From NCBI GenBank assembly GCA_964428745.1, contig CAYRYZ010000034.1:1-15941 (forward strand): DNA of 15,941 nt. The letters run 5' to 3'. The translations under genes and the position numbers were made by a program. This document shows positions 7,490-15,533 of the stretch, in pieces. This DNA is from GCA-002713455 sp964428745 (lineage in GTDB: Bacteria; Fidelibacterota; Marinisomatia; Marinisomatales; TCS55). The notes beneath the pieces were generated by a model. The model saw only the letters and a program-made list of their open reading frames with translations, had not been told where the DNA came from and ran no database searches. How positions within the stretch are numbered: position 1 is the stretch's first letter; every line of letters begins with the position of its first letter.

Positions 7490-8051
7490 ATTGGTTTACA
7501 ATTCTTACTATTTCATTATTAATGTCGGAAATCTCTCCTATGCCATCAACATTTATTAATAAATTCATGTCTTCATAGTAATTTAGTAATGGAGAAGTTT
7601 GATTCCAGTATATTTGTTGACGATTTCTAATAATTTCAATTGAATCATCGCTTCTATCAGATTTTAAGCCTCTATTTACCAAACGGCTAATTAGCTCATC
7701 TTCATCTGCAGTTAAGCTGATAACAGAATCAATTTTATGACCAATTTGTTTCAGGGTTAGTTCTAAACCATGTGCTTGTGGGATGGTACGTGGAAATCCA
7801 TCCAATAAGTAACCATTATGAGCATCATCTTTTTTCAAGCGATTATTCATCATTTTTAGTAATACATCGTCAGTTACTAATTCTCCCCTATCAATAAATG
7901 ACTTAGCGAGACTACCTATTTCTGTTTTTTCAATAATTTCTGATCTTAATAAATCTCCTGTTGATAGATGTAAAATACTATATTTTTCACAAAGCAGCTT
8001 TGCTTGAGTGCCTTTGCCAACACCCGGTGGTCCTAAAAAAATAAGATTCAT
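7482..8051 (-). CDS. adk: Adenylate kinase, short-LID form
   Basis: The enzyme interconverts ATP + AMP and 2 ADP. I start at ATG 8051, giving 189 residues beginning MNLIFLGPPGVGKGTQ. The frame is open further upstream to GTG 8108, but that adds 19 residues that overlap nupC and lie before the first beta strand, so I reject it. The P-loop is at 7-15, the AMP-binding segment STGDLLR follows, and DGFPRT is present. After SRLVNRG the sequence passes directly through a short SDRSDD stretch to the SPLLNYY segment, so the large LID with its four zinc Cys positions is absent. This short form is usual in Bacteroidota and similar to eukaryotic AK1. There is no Shine-Dalgarno in the 20 nt between nupC and adk. 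The gene overlaps coaE by 8 nt. Confidence 0.96.
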   Translation of the reverse strand: MNLIFLGPPGVGKGTQAKLLCEKYSILHLSTGDLLRSEIIEKTEIGSLAKSFIDRGELVTDDVLLKMMNNRLKKDDAHNGYLLDGFPRTIPQAHGLELTLKQIGHKIDSVISLTADEDELISRLVNRGLKSDRSDDSIEIIRNRQQIYWNQTSPLLNYYEDMNLLINVDGIGEISDINNEIVRIVNQYA

Positions 8052-8071
8052 TAGTAAAACATATATTAATA

Positions 8072-9292
8072 TTAAATTAGAATTCCTGCAACTGATGCAG
8101 TCAACCATGATGCTAGTGCACCACCAATCATAGCTTTAGTTATTAATTTTGCCAGATCTTTTTTCCGATCTGGCGCTATTCCACCAATTCCACCAAGTTG
8201 AATACCAATAGAACCAAAGTTTGCAAATCCGCATAGAGCATAACTAGCAATAATAGCAGATCTATTAGATAATTGATTATTATCAATCATTGATTGTAGG
8301 TCACCATAGGCTATCAATTCTGTGAAAACAATTTTCTCACCCATAAGAGTTCCAACAAACTCAGCTTCTGACCAAGGTATCCCCATGGTCCACGCTAGAG
8401 GCTTAAATATAAAACTTAATATTTGTTCTATGGATGTGCCACCAATACTTAAAAGATAATTAATTAATGCTACAATTGAAATAAAAGCTATTAACATAGC
8501 TCCAACATTAGCTGCTAATTTTAATCCATCGGACGCTCCATTACCAAGAGCTTCCATAGAATTGGAAGTAGTTTTTTCAACATTAATATTTGTATCACCT
8601 AAAGTTTTAGATACATCTACCTCAGGATAAATTATCTTTGCAATAACTATAGCTGCAGGAGCCGACATTACAGAAGCCGCTAATAGGTGTCCAGCAATGC
8701 CAGGAATATCTGATAGCCATTTTACATAGATCGCCAATACTCCTCCAGCAACAGTTGCAAAGCCACCTACCATAACAACCATAAGTTCAGATTTAGTCAT
8801 CTGACTAATAAAGGGACGAATCATTAAGGGTGCTTCTGTTTGCCCAACAAAAATATTGGCACTTACGCTTAGCGTTTCAGCGCCACTTGTGCCCATCGTT
8901 TTTTGCATCAGTTTAGCTATCCATTTTATAATTATTTGAATGATACCAAAATGATATAGAACTGCCATGAGACTTGAAAAAAATATTATTGTTGGTAATA
9001 ATCTGAATGCAAAATTTAAAAGCGAAGGATGCAAACCAACGTCGGAAACGTATGATGTGAATAAAAAATCACTTCCCGCATCCGAAAAACTAATTAATTT
9101 TGTGATTATTTTATCTAATAATGAAAAAATAGGTTTTCCAATCGGAGTTTTTAATATAAAGACTGCAAAAAGAAGCTGAAGGCCTAATCCCCAATAAACA
9201 GTTCTAAAACTAATTTTTCCTCGATTATTTGACATTGCATATGCAATAGTCAATAGTGTTAGAATACCTAATATACCTTTATATTGATCCAT
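8072..9292 (-). CDS. nupC: Concentrative nucleoside transporter (CNT/NupC family)
   Basis: This 406-residue inner-membrane protein takes up nucleosides by cation symport. Hydrophobic segments run the whole length. The nucleobase-binding re-entrant motif GQTEAP is at residues 150-155, followed by GGFATVAGGVLA. The second half has MGIPWSEAEFVG (303-314), the signature region GEKIVFTELIAY (318-329) and ALCGFANFGSIGIQLGG (352-368). In well-studied CNTs the signature reads G-x-K-x3-N-E-F-V-A; here the Asn is Thr while the adjacent Glu is kept. The start ATG directly abuts the tdk stop (TAAATG), and cdd, udk and tdk precede it, so pyrimidine nucleosides are the likely substrates. Substrate and cation are not determined by sequence. 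The symbol is used at family level. Confidence 0.93.
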   Translation of the reverse strand: MDQYKGILGILTLLTIAYAMSNNRGKISFRTVYWGLGLQLLFAVFILKTPIGKPIFSLLDKIITKLISFSDAGSDFLFTSYVSDVGLHPSLLNFAFRLLPTIIFFSSLMAVLYHFGIIQIIIKWIAKLMQKTMGTSGAETLSVSANIFVGQTEAPLMIRPFISQMTKSELMVVMVGGFATVAGGVLAIYVKWLSDIPGIAGHLLAASVMSAPAAIVIAKIIYPEVDVSKTLGDTNINVEKTTSNSMEALGNGASDGLKLAANVGAMLIAFISIVALINYLLSIGGTSIEQILSFIFKPLAWTMGIPWSEAEFVGTLMGEKIVFTELIAYGDLQSMIDNNQLSNRSAIIASYALCGFANFGSIGIQLGGIGGIAPDRKKDLAKLITKAMIGGALASWLTASVAGILI

Positions 9293-9856
9293 TTAATTAT
9301 CCATTGGGGGTTCAAAACAATTCCTGCACCTAGCTTCATATATATCTGTTTCACCTATTAGTACTTGTTCTGAGTCTGAAGTAGTGCGCTGACTGTATGA
9401 TGCTGGATTTCCACAAATGACACATATGGCTCTTAATTTATCTAAATAATCTGCTTCGCACATTAATTCAGGCATACAGCCAAATGGCAACCCTTTGTAA
9501 TCTGTATCAAGACCAGCTACAATAACTCGTATTTTTCTATTAGCTAAATTTTTACAAACATCAATAATCTTTTTATTAAAAAATTGTGCTTCATCAATTC
9601 CAATTACATCCATTTTGTTCGAGTGCTTAATTATTTCATTCGGAGTTTTAACCATAATTGATTCTAACTTTGATTGATTATGCGAAACTACATGTTTAGA
9701 GCTATATCGACTATCAATAAATGGTTTAAATAAACATGTGTTCATTTTTGCTATTTCCGCCTTGCGAATACGACGAATTAACTCTTCAGTTTTTCCACTG
9801 AACATACTTCCCGTAATTACTTCAATCCATCCTGAATTTTTTGGTGTTAGAGTCAT
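9293..9856 (-). CDS. tdk: Thymidine kinase (type II, TK1-like)
   Basis: The enzyme phosphorylates thymidine (and deoxyuridine) to the 5'-monophosphate in the salvage pathway. The 187-residue product has the P-loop GSMFSGKT at 16-23, the Walker-B-like IGIDEAQFF with catalytic Glu89, and a structural zinc site formed by Cys145-Cys148 (CVIC) and Cys177-Cys180 (CRNC). The lasso/substrate segment between the two Cys pairs is intact. It starts at ATG 9856, 9 nt after the udk stop, and its TAA is immediately followed by the ATG of nupC, which supports one translational unit. Length and motifs are normal. Confidence 0.97.
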   Translation of the reverse strand: MTLTPKNSGWIEVITGSMFSGKTEELIRRIRKAEIAKMNTCLFKPFIDSRYSSKHVVSHNQSKLESIMVKTPNEIIKHSNKMDVIGIDEAQFFNKKIIDVCKNLANRKIRVIVAGLDTDYKGLPFGCMPELMCEADYLDKLRAICVICGNPASYSQRTTSDSEQVLIGETDIYEARCRNCFEPPMDN

Positions 9857-9865
9857 AATAATTTA

Positions 9866-10501
9866 TTATTGTTCTATTTGTGTAGATAGAGTGTAATTTA
9901 TTTTTGTTCTAATAAGATCAATGGCTACTTTATTTTGACTGCCTTCTGGTATAATAATATCGGCAAAATATTTTGACGGTTCAACAAATTGCTGATGCAT
10001 TGGACGAACAGTTCTCAAATATTGTTCAATCACTGAGTTTACTGTTCTATTTCGCTTATCTACATCTCTTGAAATACGACGAATAAAACGTATGTCATCA
10101 GGTGTATCTACATATATTTTAATATCCATTAATTCTCTAAGAATAGAATAATGAAGAGCTAAGATCCCTTCAACTACTATCACACGATGGGGATGAACAG
10201 TTTTTGTCTCTTTTAATCTTGAATGAGTCGAAAAATCATACATTGGAACCTCAACTGCTTGTCCTTTAACTAAGCTGATAAGTTGTTGGTTAAATAATTC
10301 AATATCAATGGCATCTGGATGATCAAAATTATGTAGGTGCCTATCTTTCAAAGATATATGAGAAATATCACGATAATAGGCGTCTTGTTCTATTACCACA
10401 ACATCACCTTCACCATATTCTTCAAGTAGTTTATTGGCAATAGAAGTTTTGCCTGAGCCTGTACCGCCTGCTATACCAATTAGAATTGAAGACATACTCA
10501 T
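9866..10501 (-). CDS. udk: Uridine/cytidine kinase
   Basis: The enzyme converts uridine and cytidine to UMP and CMP using ATP or GTP. The 211-residue product has the P-loop GGTGSGKT at 12-19, EQDAYYRD (catalytic Asp region), NFDHPDAID, a VPMYDFSTHSR substrate segment, VEGILAL, and the LID-like RRISRDVDKRNR, all in family order. The first ATG (10501) overlaps the cdd stop in an ATGA; a second ATG two codons later (10495) would also fit. Coupling with cdd is consistent, since Cdd makes the uridine that Udk uses. Identification is secure. Confidence 0.97.
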   Translation of the reverse strand: MSMSSILIGIAGGTGSGKTSIANKLLEEYGEGDVVVIEQDAYYRDISHISLKDRHLHNFDHPDAIDIELFNQQLISLVKGQAVEVPMYDFSTHSRLKETKTVHPHRVIVVEGILALHYSILRELMDIKIYVDTPDDIRFIRRISRDVDKRNRTVNSVIEQYLRTVRPMHQQFVEPSKYFADIIIPEGSQNKVAIDLIRTKINYTLSTQIEQ

Positions 10502-10878
10502 TTTAGATGATGTTTTTCAAATGGAGCTGGCAATAAAGCTCTACTTGTAGTCTCATTAATTATACCATCATTATCACATATGTATATTGGAATATCTCCA
10601 CATAATTCCCATATTACTTGTCTGCATGCCCCACAAGGCGTGCCGCCATTTTTAGTTGCTACCGCCATGGCTATAAATTGATTATATCCTTGCGCTATAG
10701 CACTAAATAATGCTGTTCGTTCTGCACATATTGAAAGAGGATAGCTCGCATTTTCTATATTGCAACCGCCGACAATTATTTCTTCATCTATTTTTATTGC
10801 TGCTCCAACTGAATAGCTTGAATATGGAGCCCGAGACATTTTCATCATTTGGATTGCTTTAGAAATCAAGTCATTCAT
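10498..10878 (-). CDS. cdd: Cytidine deaminase
   Basis: The enzyme hydrolytically deaminates cytidine and deoxycytidine to uridine and deoxyuridine. The 126-residue product is the small homotetrameric type. The zinc and catalytic residues are Cys51 and Glu53 in CAERTA and Cys82/Cys85 in PCGACRQ; the substrate-binding GGCNIENAS precedes them. The N-terminal APYSSYSVGAA is typical. Its ATG overlaps the stop of the upstream lipoprotein gene (ATGA) and its TGA overlaps the udk start, so it is translationally coupled on both sides. Identification is secure. Confidence 0.97.
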   Translation of the reverse strand: MNDLISKAIQMMKMSRAPYSSYSVGAAIKIDEEIIVGGCNIENASYPLSICAERTALFSAIAQGYNQFIAMAVATKNGGTPCGACRQVIWELCGDIPIYICDNDGIINETTSRALLPAPFEKHHLK

Positions 10879-12083
10879 TGCTTCATCGTGTTAAACCATT
10901 TAATTGAATTGATCATACAATCTGCGGCTGCACCTCCATGATCACCGGGGTATGATGTGGTTTTAATTTTATTTGCACCATTTGCAATTAATTGTTCAGC
11001 GCCCAATTTCATTAGAAAGTAAAATACAGTATTGTCTTTTTCACCATGCATAAAATGTATTGGTGCATTTGGTTTCCACCCATCATAAATAAAACTATTT
11101 TCTATTAAGTAGTTTTTAAATTCAATTTCTTTATCAGCTAAAAAATCAGATAGGAATTTTGGTTCCAATAGAACTGACATGGTATCATTTAAAGCATTAT
11201 CAATTTGGTCTCCAGTATATGTACCATCATACATAGTTAATATTGGAGTTCTATATTTAGGTTTAACCCAGCGGTTTAATGCATCATTATCTCCTGTAGC
11301 AAGCATGTAGCCCCAAAGAGCAAATCCAAGGTAATAAGGCGTGTTATACACATCATCTTCAAATATTCTTTTTCCCATTTCGTAAAGTGAATAGGGTCCC
11401 GCTCCAGGTGAGTTAGCAGTGATAGTAAATTCCTCAGAATATTCTTGTTCAATAATTTGATGGAATGCCATTGTACCATATCCACCGGCTGAATAGCCTG
11501 TTGTAAATAGTTGATCATTTAATTCAATTTCATTTTCACAAGCAAATTCTTTTGAAGCTCGTAAAAGATCAATTCCTGAAATTGCACTTGCTTGTTTATT
11601 TACATAAGATGCTTGAGTAACTGAAACTCCATAGCCAATTCCATCTGAATATATTGCAAAGTAACCTTGCATAGATCCTAAAAGGCTTTGGGGAGATACA
11701 GTTGGCAATACTGATGCTACAGCATTTCTTTGTGTTATTGTATAGTGAGATATCTTAAGCGTTGGCAAAGATATTTTTGACTTTAATTGCGGGACAAAAA
11801 TTGCTCCTGATAGTTGTGTGGGTTCACCACTAGTACCAAGCGACTCATAGATAACCCTATAAATTTTTACATCATATTGAATATCAAATTCATTTGGGTC
11901 AAATCCATAAATATCTTTAATTAATATCTGAAATGCTTCTTCATTATATTCAGTAATCAAATTATATGATATAAGGTTTCCTCTACCAGTGTAAATATCA
12001 CAATTTTGGCCCTTATCCTCACAAGCAAGGGCAAATAAAATAATAATCGACATCAATGATAGTTTCTTATTATATGTATTCAA
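10875..12083 (-). CDS. Predicted lipoprotein with alpha/beta-hydrolase fold (secretory lipase/esterase-like)
   Basis: The 402-residue product has a lipoprotein signal: a positively charged start (NTYNKK), a hydrophobic stretch, and lipobox ALAC with Cys21, so it is probably anchored in the outer membrane. The catalytic triad looks complete: nucleophile Ser198 in GYSAGG, Asp350 in HGEKDN, and His382 in PGDHGG. The overall pattern (SGAIFVPQ, a GYGVS stretch, the nucleophile elbow, a lid-like helical region ~232-340) resembles the secretory lipase (LIP) and related esterases. The substrate is unknown. The start is TTG 12083, preceded by an in-frame TAA; the only nearby ATG (12053) would remove all the positive charges of the signal, so TTG fits better. 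The gene lies 16 nt after the rhomboid gene and overlaps cdd in ATGA. Confidence 0.82.
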   Translation of the reverse strand: MNTYNKKLSLMSIIILFALACEDKGQNCDIYTGRGNLISYNLITEYNEEAFQILIKDIYGFDPNEFDIQYDVKIYRVIYESLGTSGEPTQLSGAIFVPQLKSKISLPTLKISHYTITQRNAVASVLPTVSPQSLLGSMQGYFAIYSDGIGYGVSVTQASYVNKQASAISGIDLLRASKEFACENEIELNDQLFTTGYSAGGYGTMAFHQIIEQEYSEEFTITANSPGAGPYSLYEMGKRIFEDDVYNTPYYLGFALWGYMLATGDNDALNRWVKPKYRTPILTMYDGTYTGDQIDNALNDTMSVLLEPKFLSDFLADKEIEFKNYLIENSFIYDGWKPNAPIHFMHGEKDNTVFYFLMKLGAEQLIANGANKIKTTSYPGDHGGAAADCMINSIKWFNTMKQ

Positions 12084-12099
12084 TTAATTCTTTCTTCAA

Positions 12100-12750
12100 T
12101 TAAATTATTTTAACAAGTTTAAAGGCTTGATTAAGCATAATGCCAGTAATAAATCCACCAATATGAGCAAACCATGCTACGCCTCCAGTTGTATCGAGTC
12201 CAAGTGATCCCATTCCATTTGTTAATTGATTAAAAAACCAAAATCCTAGAACGATAATAGCTGGAACACGAAAAGTCGTGAAAAAAATAATAATAAATGC
12301 AAATACATGAACACGTGCATGTGGAAATCGCATCATATATAAACCTAAAACTCCAGCAATAGCACCTGAAGCACCAACCATTGGAATCTCAGAAGAAGGA
12401 TTTACAAGAATTTGTGTTACAGCAGCTATAATACCGCAAAGCATGTAAAATATGGCATATTTTACATGCCCTAGAATACTTTCTACATTATCTCCAAATA
12501 GCCAAAGGAACCACATGTTCCCAATTATATGTGAAATTCCTCCATGAAGAAACATTGATGTGAAGATAGTTAAAATTGAAAATTGGGCAGGAATTAATCC
12601 AAAAGTATAGATAAAGAGAGCTTCCGTTTCTGGATCTTTCATTCCCATGCTAAATTGAAAAAGAAAAATGAAGAGATTTAATCCTATCAAACCATATGTA
12701 ACATATGGTACTAGAATTTTGGGATTATCATCTTTATAGGGAAAAAACAT
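12100..12750 (-). CDS. Rhomboid-family intramembrane serine protease
   Basis: This 216-residue membrane protein has six or so hydrophobic segments. Catalytic Ser128 lies in GASGAIAG and catalytic His196 in FAHIGGF; the conserved HGGISHIIGNMWFLW (69-83) before them holds the oxyanion-supporting residues of the family. The N-terminus (MFFPYKDDNP) is of the type found in many bacterial rhomboids. It cleaves transmembrane substrates within the inner membrane; its own substrate is unknown. The start ATG overlaps the stop of the M23 peptidase gene as TGATG, so the two are likely co-translated. Known rhomboids such as GlpG have a different N-terminal domain, so no symbol is given. Confidence 0.93.
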   Translation of the reverse strand: MFFPYKDDNPKILVPYVTYGLIGLNLFIFLFQFSMGMKDPETEALFIYTFGLIPAQFSILTIFTSMFLHGGISHIIGNMWFLWLFGDNVESILGHVKYAIFYMLCGIIAAVTQILVNPSSEIPMVGASGAIAGVLGLYMMRFPHARVHVFAFIIIFFTTFRVPAIIVLGFWFFNQLTNGMGSLGLDTTGGVAWFAHIGGFITGIMLNQAFKLVKII

Positions 12751-14993
12751 CAGTAAACTTTGAATTCAATTTTGTTAGTAGTTTCATTTCCTGCACGATC
12801 TCGAATGGTTAATTGCATAGAATGCGTTCCGATTGATAATGGTCTTTTCAAATCATAGGAAAGGACTTTTAACTTAGGTTGGTATGCATAGATTAATGCT
12901 TGATTATCAAGGCTCAGATCAAATGAAGATTCTTCTGCTTCAAACCCAGACAGTTTATCATCAATTCTTATTCTAAATTGATTTAATTCAAGAGATGGAT
13001 ATTTTCCATTATTACCAGGATGCATAGATATAATATCAGGTTGTATTTTATCTTCAAGGATTGCAATCGCATCTAAGTGTTCAACTGATCCTGATATGAC
13101 TCTCCGATCTTTATTCTTTGATGAAGGAATAAATGTCCATCCTTCTTTTTGGTCATAATAGTATAAATGCAATTTTTCATTATCATCAAGTTTTGCAGGA
13201 TACCTTATTGCAATATTCATTGATTTAAGTAATGGACGTTCAAATGGCTGTAATTGATATACTCGAGAGATAAGATTACCATGATCAACAGGTGCATGTT
13301 TATGGACTGCTTCAATCCACATTACAGTAGGGCTCGCAATAGAGGTTTTTTTTGTTCGCATAGAACAATAAGTGTCTTTAGATATAACAGTAATAGATGA
13401 TCCAGGCTCAGCTACTGTGTAGGGGAAATTAAATTGAATTTGACGTTCAATCGATCCATTCAAAATAGATTCAATTTGATTAATATTTTGAAATTGCATA
13501 GGTGATATTGGTTGAGATAAATAAACGGATGGTTGAATTTGATTTAGAGGAATGGTTGTATATTTATATTTTCCCTTTAATCTCAATGATAATTCTACAT
13601 CAAGTACTTGCTCTGGTTGAAATTGAATATATAGACCTGCTTCAGTATGAGAGATATCCATATTAACATTCATGCTTAGGTGATCACCTGTAAATCGCCT
13701 ATCAATCCAATGAATGGGTTTTGATCTAGTGCCTAAATTATTTTGGGCAATAAATTGCAGAGCTTTTTTTGAGACTTGTTTTTTTAAAACAGTAATTACC
13801 CTTCCTGATTCAACTCTTTCTGAAGAAACAATTTCTAATTCTTCGTCAGCATATCCGTAAGGAGTAAATGAAAAACCATTGATTGTTTGAATTGGGATTG
13901 TAATACTCTTTGGTTGAACTAGAAATGAAATTAGCTTTTCTGTTTCACCAAGTTGCTCAATTGTTATATCAAAAGGCTCCATCACAAATACAGTTCCATT
14001 TAATACCCGAGTATTACCCTGGGTATCCATAACTAATATTTTGATATCATGATATCCTTGAGATAGGTCGATTATACCATTAGTTACTTCATTGTGAATG
14101 GGAACTTTTGGATCTGATTGATTCCGATAAAGTTTAATAAAATTTCCAAGGTTCAATCTAAAATTTCTGTAATCATTTATAAAGTTTGCAGTTGATTGCC
14201 AATTATAGTCCAATTGATCAAATTGTAGTGAATGATATATCTCTTTATCTATATATATTTCTATTCTATGAGGTTGATATATGTTGTTGGCACCTTGTCT
14301 TTTATCATAAGCTTTAATAGAAAGGCCCAATGTTCCTGATATATTGATTGTATCAGGGAAATGATATTCCCCTTTTTTGTCTCTGAATACTGGAAAATTT
14401 TGTGGTAGTTGATTACCATTAACCCAACTTTCATCATTAAGTGGAGTAAATGAAATCTCATCTATAAAGGGAGCTAAACGATCCGCTTGGCTAAGTCCAT
14501 TAGTCAATGGATTTAATGTTCGACCTTTCTTATTTCTAATTTCAAAGTGAAGATGAGGTCCAAAAGAAAAACCGGTATTACCAGAATAAGCTATAATGTC
14601 TCCTTTCTCAAATTTGAATTCCCCAGGAGATAAAAATATATTTGTTATGTATGTTTGGTTTTTCTCTTGTTGTTCTATTAGCCGATCTTCAAGGCGCGGA
14701 GTAAATTTACTTAAATGTCCATATACAGCTGTTTGACCATCATCTAAGGTGAGATATAATGCTCTACCAAAGCCTGAAAAATTTGATACAATTCTTGATA
14801 TATATCCATTGGAAACAGCAAAAACAGGATGATCAGTCGAGCCTTTGGTTTTAATATCTAACCCTTGGTGATACCCTGTTGTTCTAAATTCTCCAAAGTT
14901 AGAAGATAAATGTTTTCCAAGATTTGTAGGCCACGTATAGTCTTGTGTCCAAGCGTGAACGTTAAAAAATAATATAACCAGAAGTATTTTCAT
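12750..14993 (-). CDS. M23-family (LytM-type) metallopeptidase with long beta-rich C-terminal region
   Basis: The 747-residue product begins with a short signal peptide (MKILLVILFFNVHAW). Residues ~25-165 form an M23 domain: zinc ligands His42 and Asp46 (YHQGLD) and His149 (HLHFE), with catalytic-site His93 (YGHL) and His147. All active-site residues are present, so it should be an active peptidoglycan endopeptidase rather than a LytM regulator. About 580 residues follow with mainly beta character: strands around 210-340, a region (~588-647) of the IRYP-LYYYDQKEGW type resembling ZU5-like modules, and an Ig-like end (~650-747) closing with TIRDRAGNE. The function of this part is unknown; it may bind a partner or the cell wall. 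It is the first gene of the - strand run, and its TGA overlaps the rhomboid ATG. Confidence 0.9.
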   Translation of the reverse strand: MKILLVILFFNVHAWTQDYTWPTNLGKHLSSNFGEFRTTGYHQGLDIKTKGSTDHPVFAVSNGYISRIVSNFSGFGRALYLTLDDGQTAVYGHLSKFTPRLEDRLIEQQEKNQTYITNIFLSPGEFKFEKGDIIAYSGNTGFSFGPHLHFEIRNKKGRTLNPLTNGLSQADRLAPFIDEISFTPLNDESWVNGNQLPQNFPVFRDKKGEYHFPDTINISGTLGLSIKAYDKRQGANNIYQPHRIEIYIDKEIYHSLQFDQLDYNWQSTANFINDYRNFRLNLGNFIKLYRNQSDPKVPIHNEVTNGIIDLSQGYHDIKILVMDTQGNTRVLNGTVFVMEPFDITIEQLGETEKLISFLVQPKSITIPIQTINGFSFTPYGYADEELEIVSSERVESGRVITVLKKQVSKKALQFIAQNNLGTRSKPIHWIDRRFTGDHLSMNVNMDISHTEAGLYIQFQPEQVLDVELSLRLKGKYKYTTIPLNQIQPSVYLSQPISPMQFQNINQIESILNGSIERQIQFNFPYTVAEPGSSITVISKDTYCSMRTKKTSIASPTVMWIEAVHKHAPVDHGNLISRVYQLQPFERPLLKSMNIAIRYPAKLDDNEKLHLYYYDQKEGWTFIPSSKNKDRRVISGSVEHLDAIAILEDKIQPDIISMHPGNNGKYPSLELNQFRIRIDDKLSGFEAEESSFDLSLDNQALIYAYQPKLKVLSYDLKRPLSIGTHSMQLTIRDRAGNETTNKIEFKVY

Positions 14994-15086
14994 AAAAATT
15001 CAGTTATTAGTCGTTCAATTAATCTCCGATTTTAAGTGTAAAAACATGGGATTGGTAATAAATAAAGCTTAAGTGTAATATAAGTT
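14994..15086. promoter_or_regulatory. Divergent intergenic promoter region
   Basis: These 93 nt separate the M23 peptidase gene (-) from trmL (+) and must hold promoters for both directions, including the one for the twelve-gene - strand run. On the + strand, TTGGTA (15052-15057), an 18-nt spacer and TAATAT (15076-15081) form a reasonable sigma70-like match. The start site would then fall at or within a base or two of the trmL ATG (15087). No Shine-Dalgarno precedes either gene. On the - strand several AT-rich matches exist (for example a TTTACA at about 15037-15042 read in reverse), none decisive. In DNA this AT-rich, hexamer matches are weak evidence. Confidence 0.45.
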
Positions 15087-15533
15087 ATGTTCCATATCAT
15101 ATTATTTGAACCTGAAATACCTCCAAATACGGGCAATATTATTCGATTATCTGTAAATACAGGTTTTGAACTCCACTTAATTAGACCATTAGGTTTTTCT
15201 GTTGATGATAAAAATCTTCATAGAGCAGGTATGGATTATATTAAGAAAACAGATTTCAATGTTTGGAATAATTTAAACGACTGTTTGAATGAATTATCTC
15301 CATCGTCGACTTATTCTGTATCAACAAAAGGCAAGACACTTTACACAGATTTGAAATATAATTCAGGGGACACTTTTATTTTTGGTCCAGAAAGTCGGGG
15401 CTTATCAAAAAACATTCGGAATCAGTACTCATCAATCTATATACCAATGCGAAGTAAAGGACGCAGTCTAAATTTAGCTAATGCAGTTTCAGTAATAACT
15501 TATGAAGTTTGGCGTCAGTTAGGATTTAATTAA
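15087..15533 (+). CDS. trmL: tRNA (cytidine(34)-2'-O)-methyltransferase TrmL
   Basis: This SPOUT-class enzyme methylates the ribose of the wobble nucleotide 34 in certain leucine tRNAs, using S-adenosylmethionine. The 148-residue product is the minimal, single-domain form. The N-terminal FEPEIPPNTGNIIR (7-20) and the knot motifs FGPESRGL (99-106), IPM (119-121) and RSLNLANAVSVITYE (126-140) are typical of TrmL. ATG 15087 is the natural start because the first strand follows at once. There is no upstream Shine-Dalgarno. The gene is alone on its strand here and converges on the DUF971 gene, sharing TTAA at 15530-15533 between the two stops. Confidence 0.95.
   Translation: MFHIILFEPEIPPNTGNIIRLSVNTGFELHLIRPLGFSVDDKNLHRAGMDYIKKTDFNVWNNLNDCLNELSPSSTYSVSTKGKTLYTDLKYNSGDTFIFGPESRGLSKNIRNQYSSIYIPMRSKGRSLNLANAVSVITYEVWRQLGFN

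Noticed and set aside
8967..9179. Open frame of 70 codons on the + strand
   Set aside because: It is antisense to the conserved coding sequence of nupC, has no family resemblance and no ribosome binding site.
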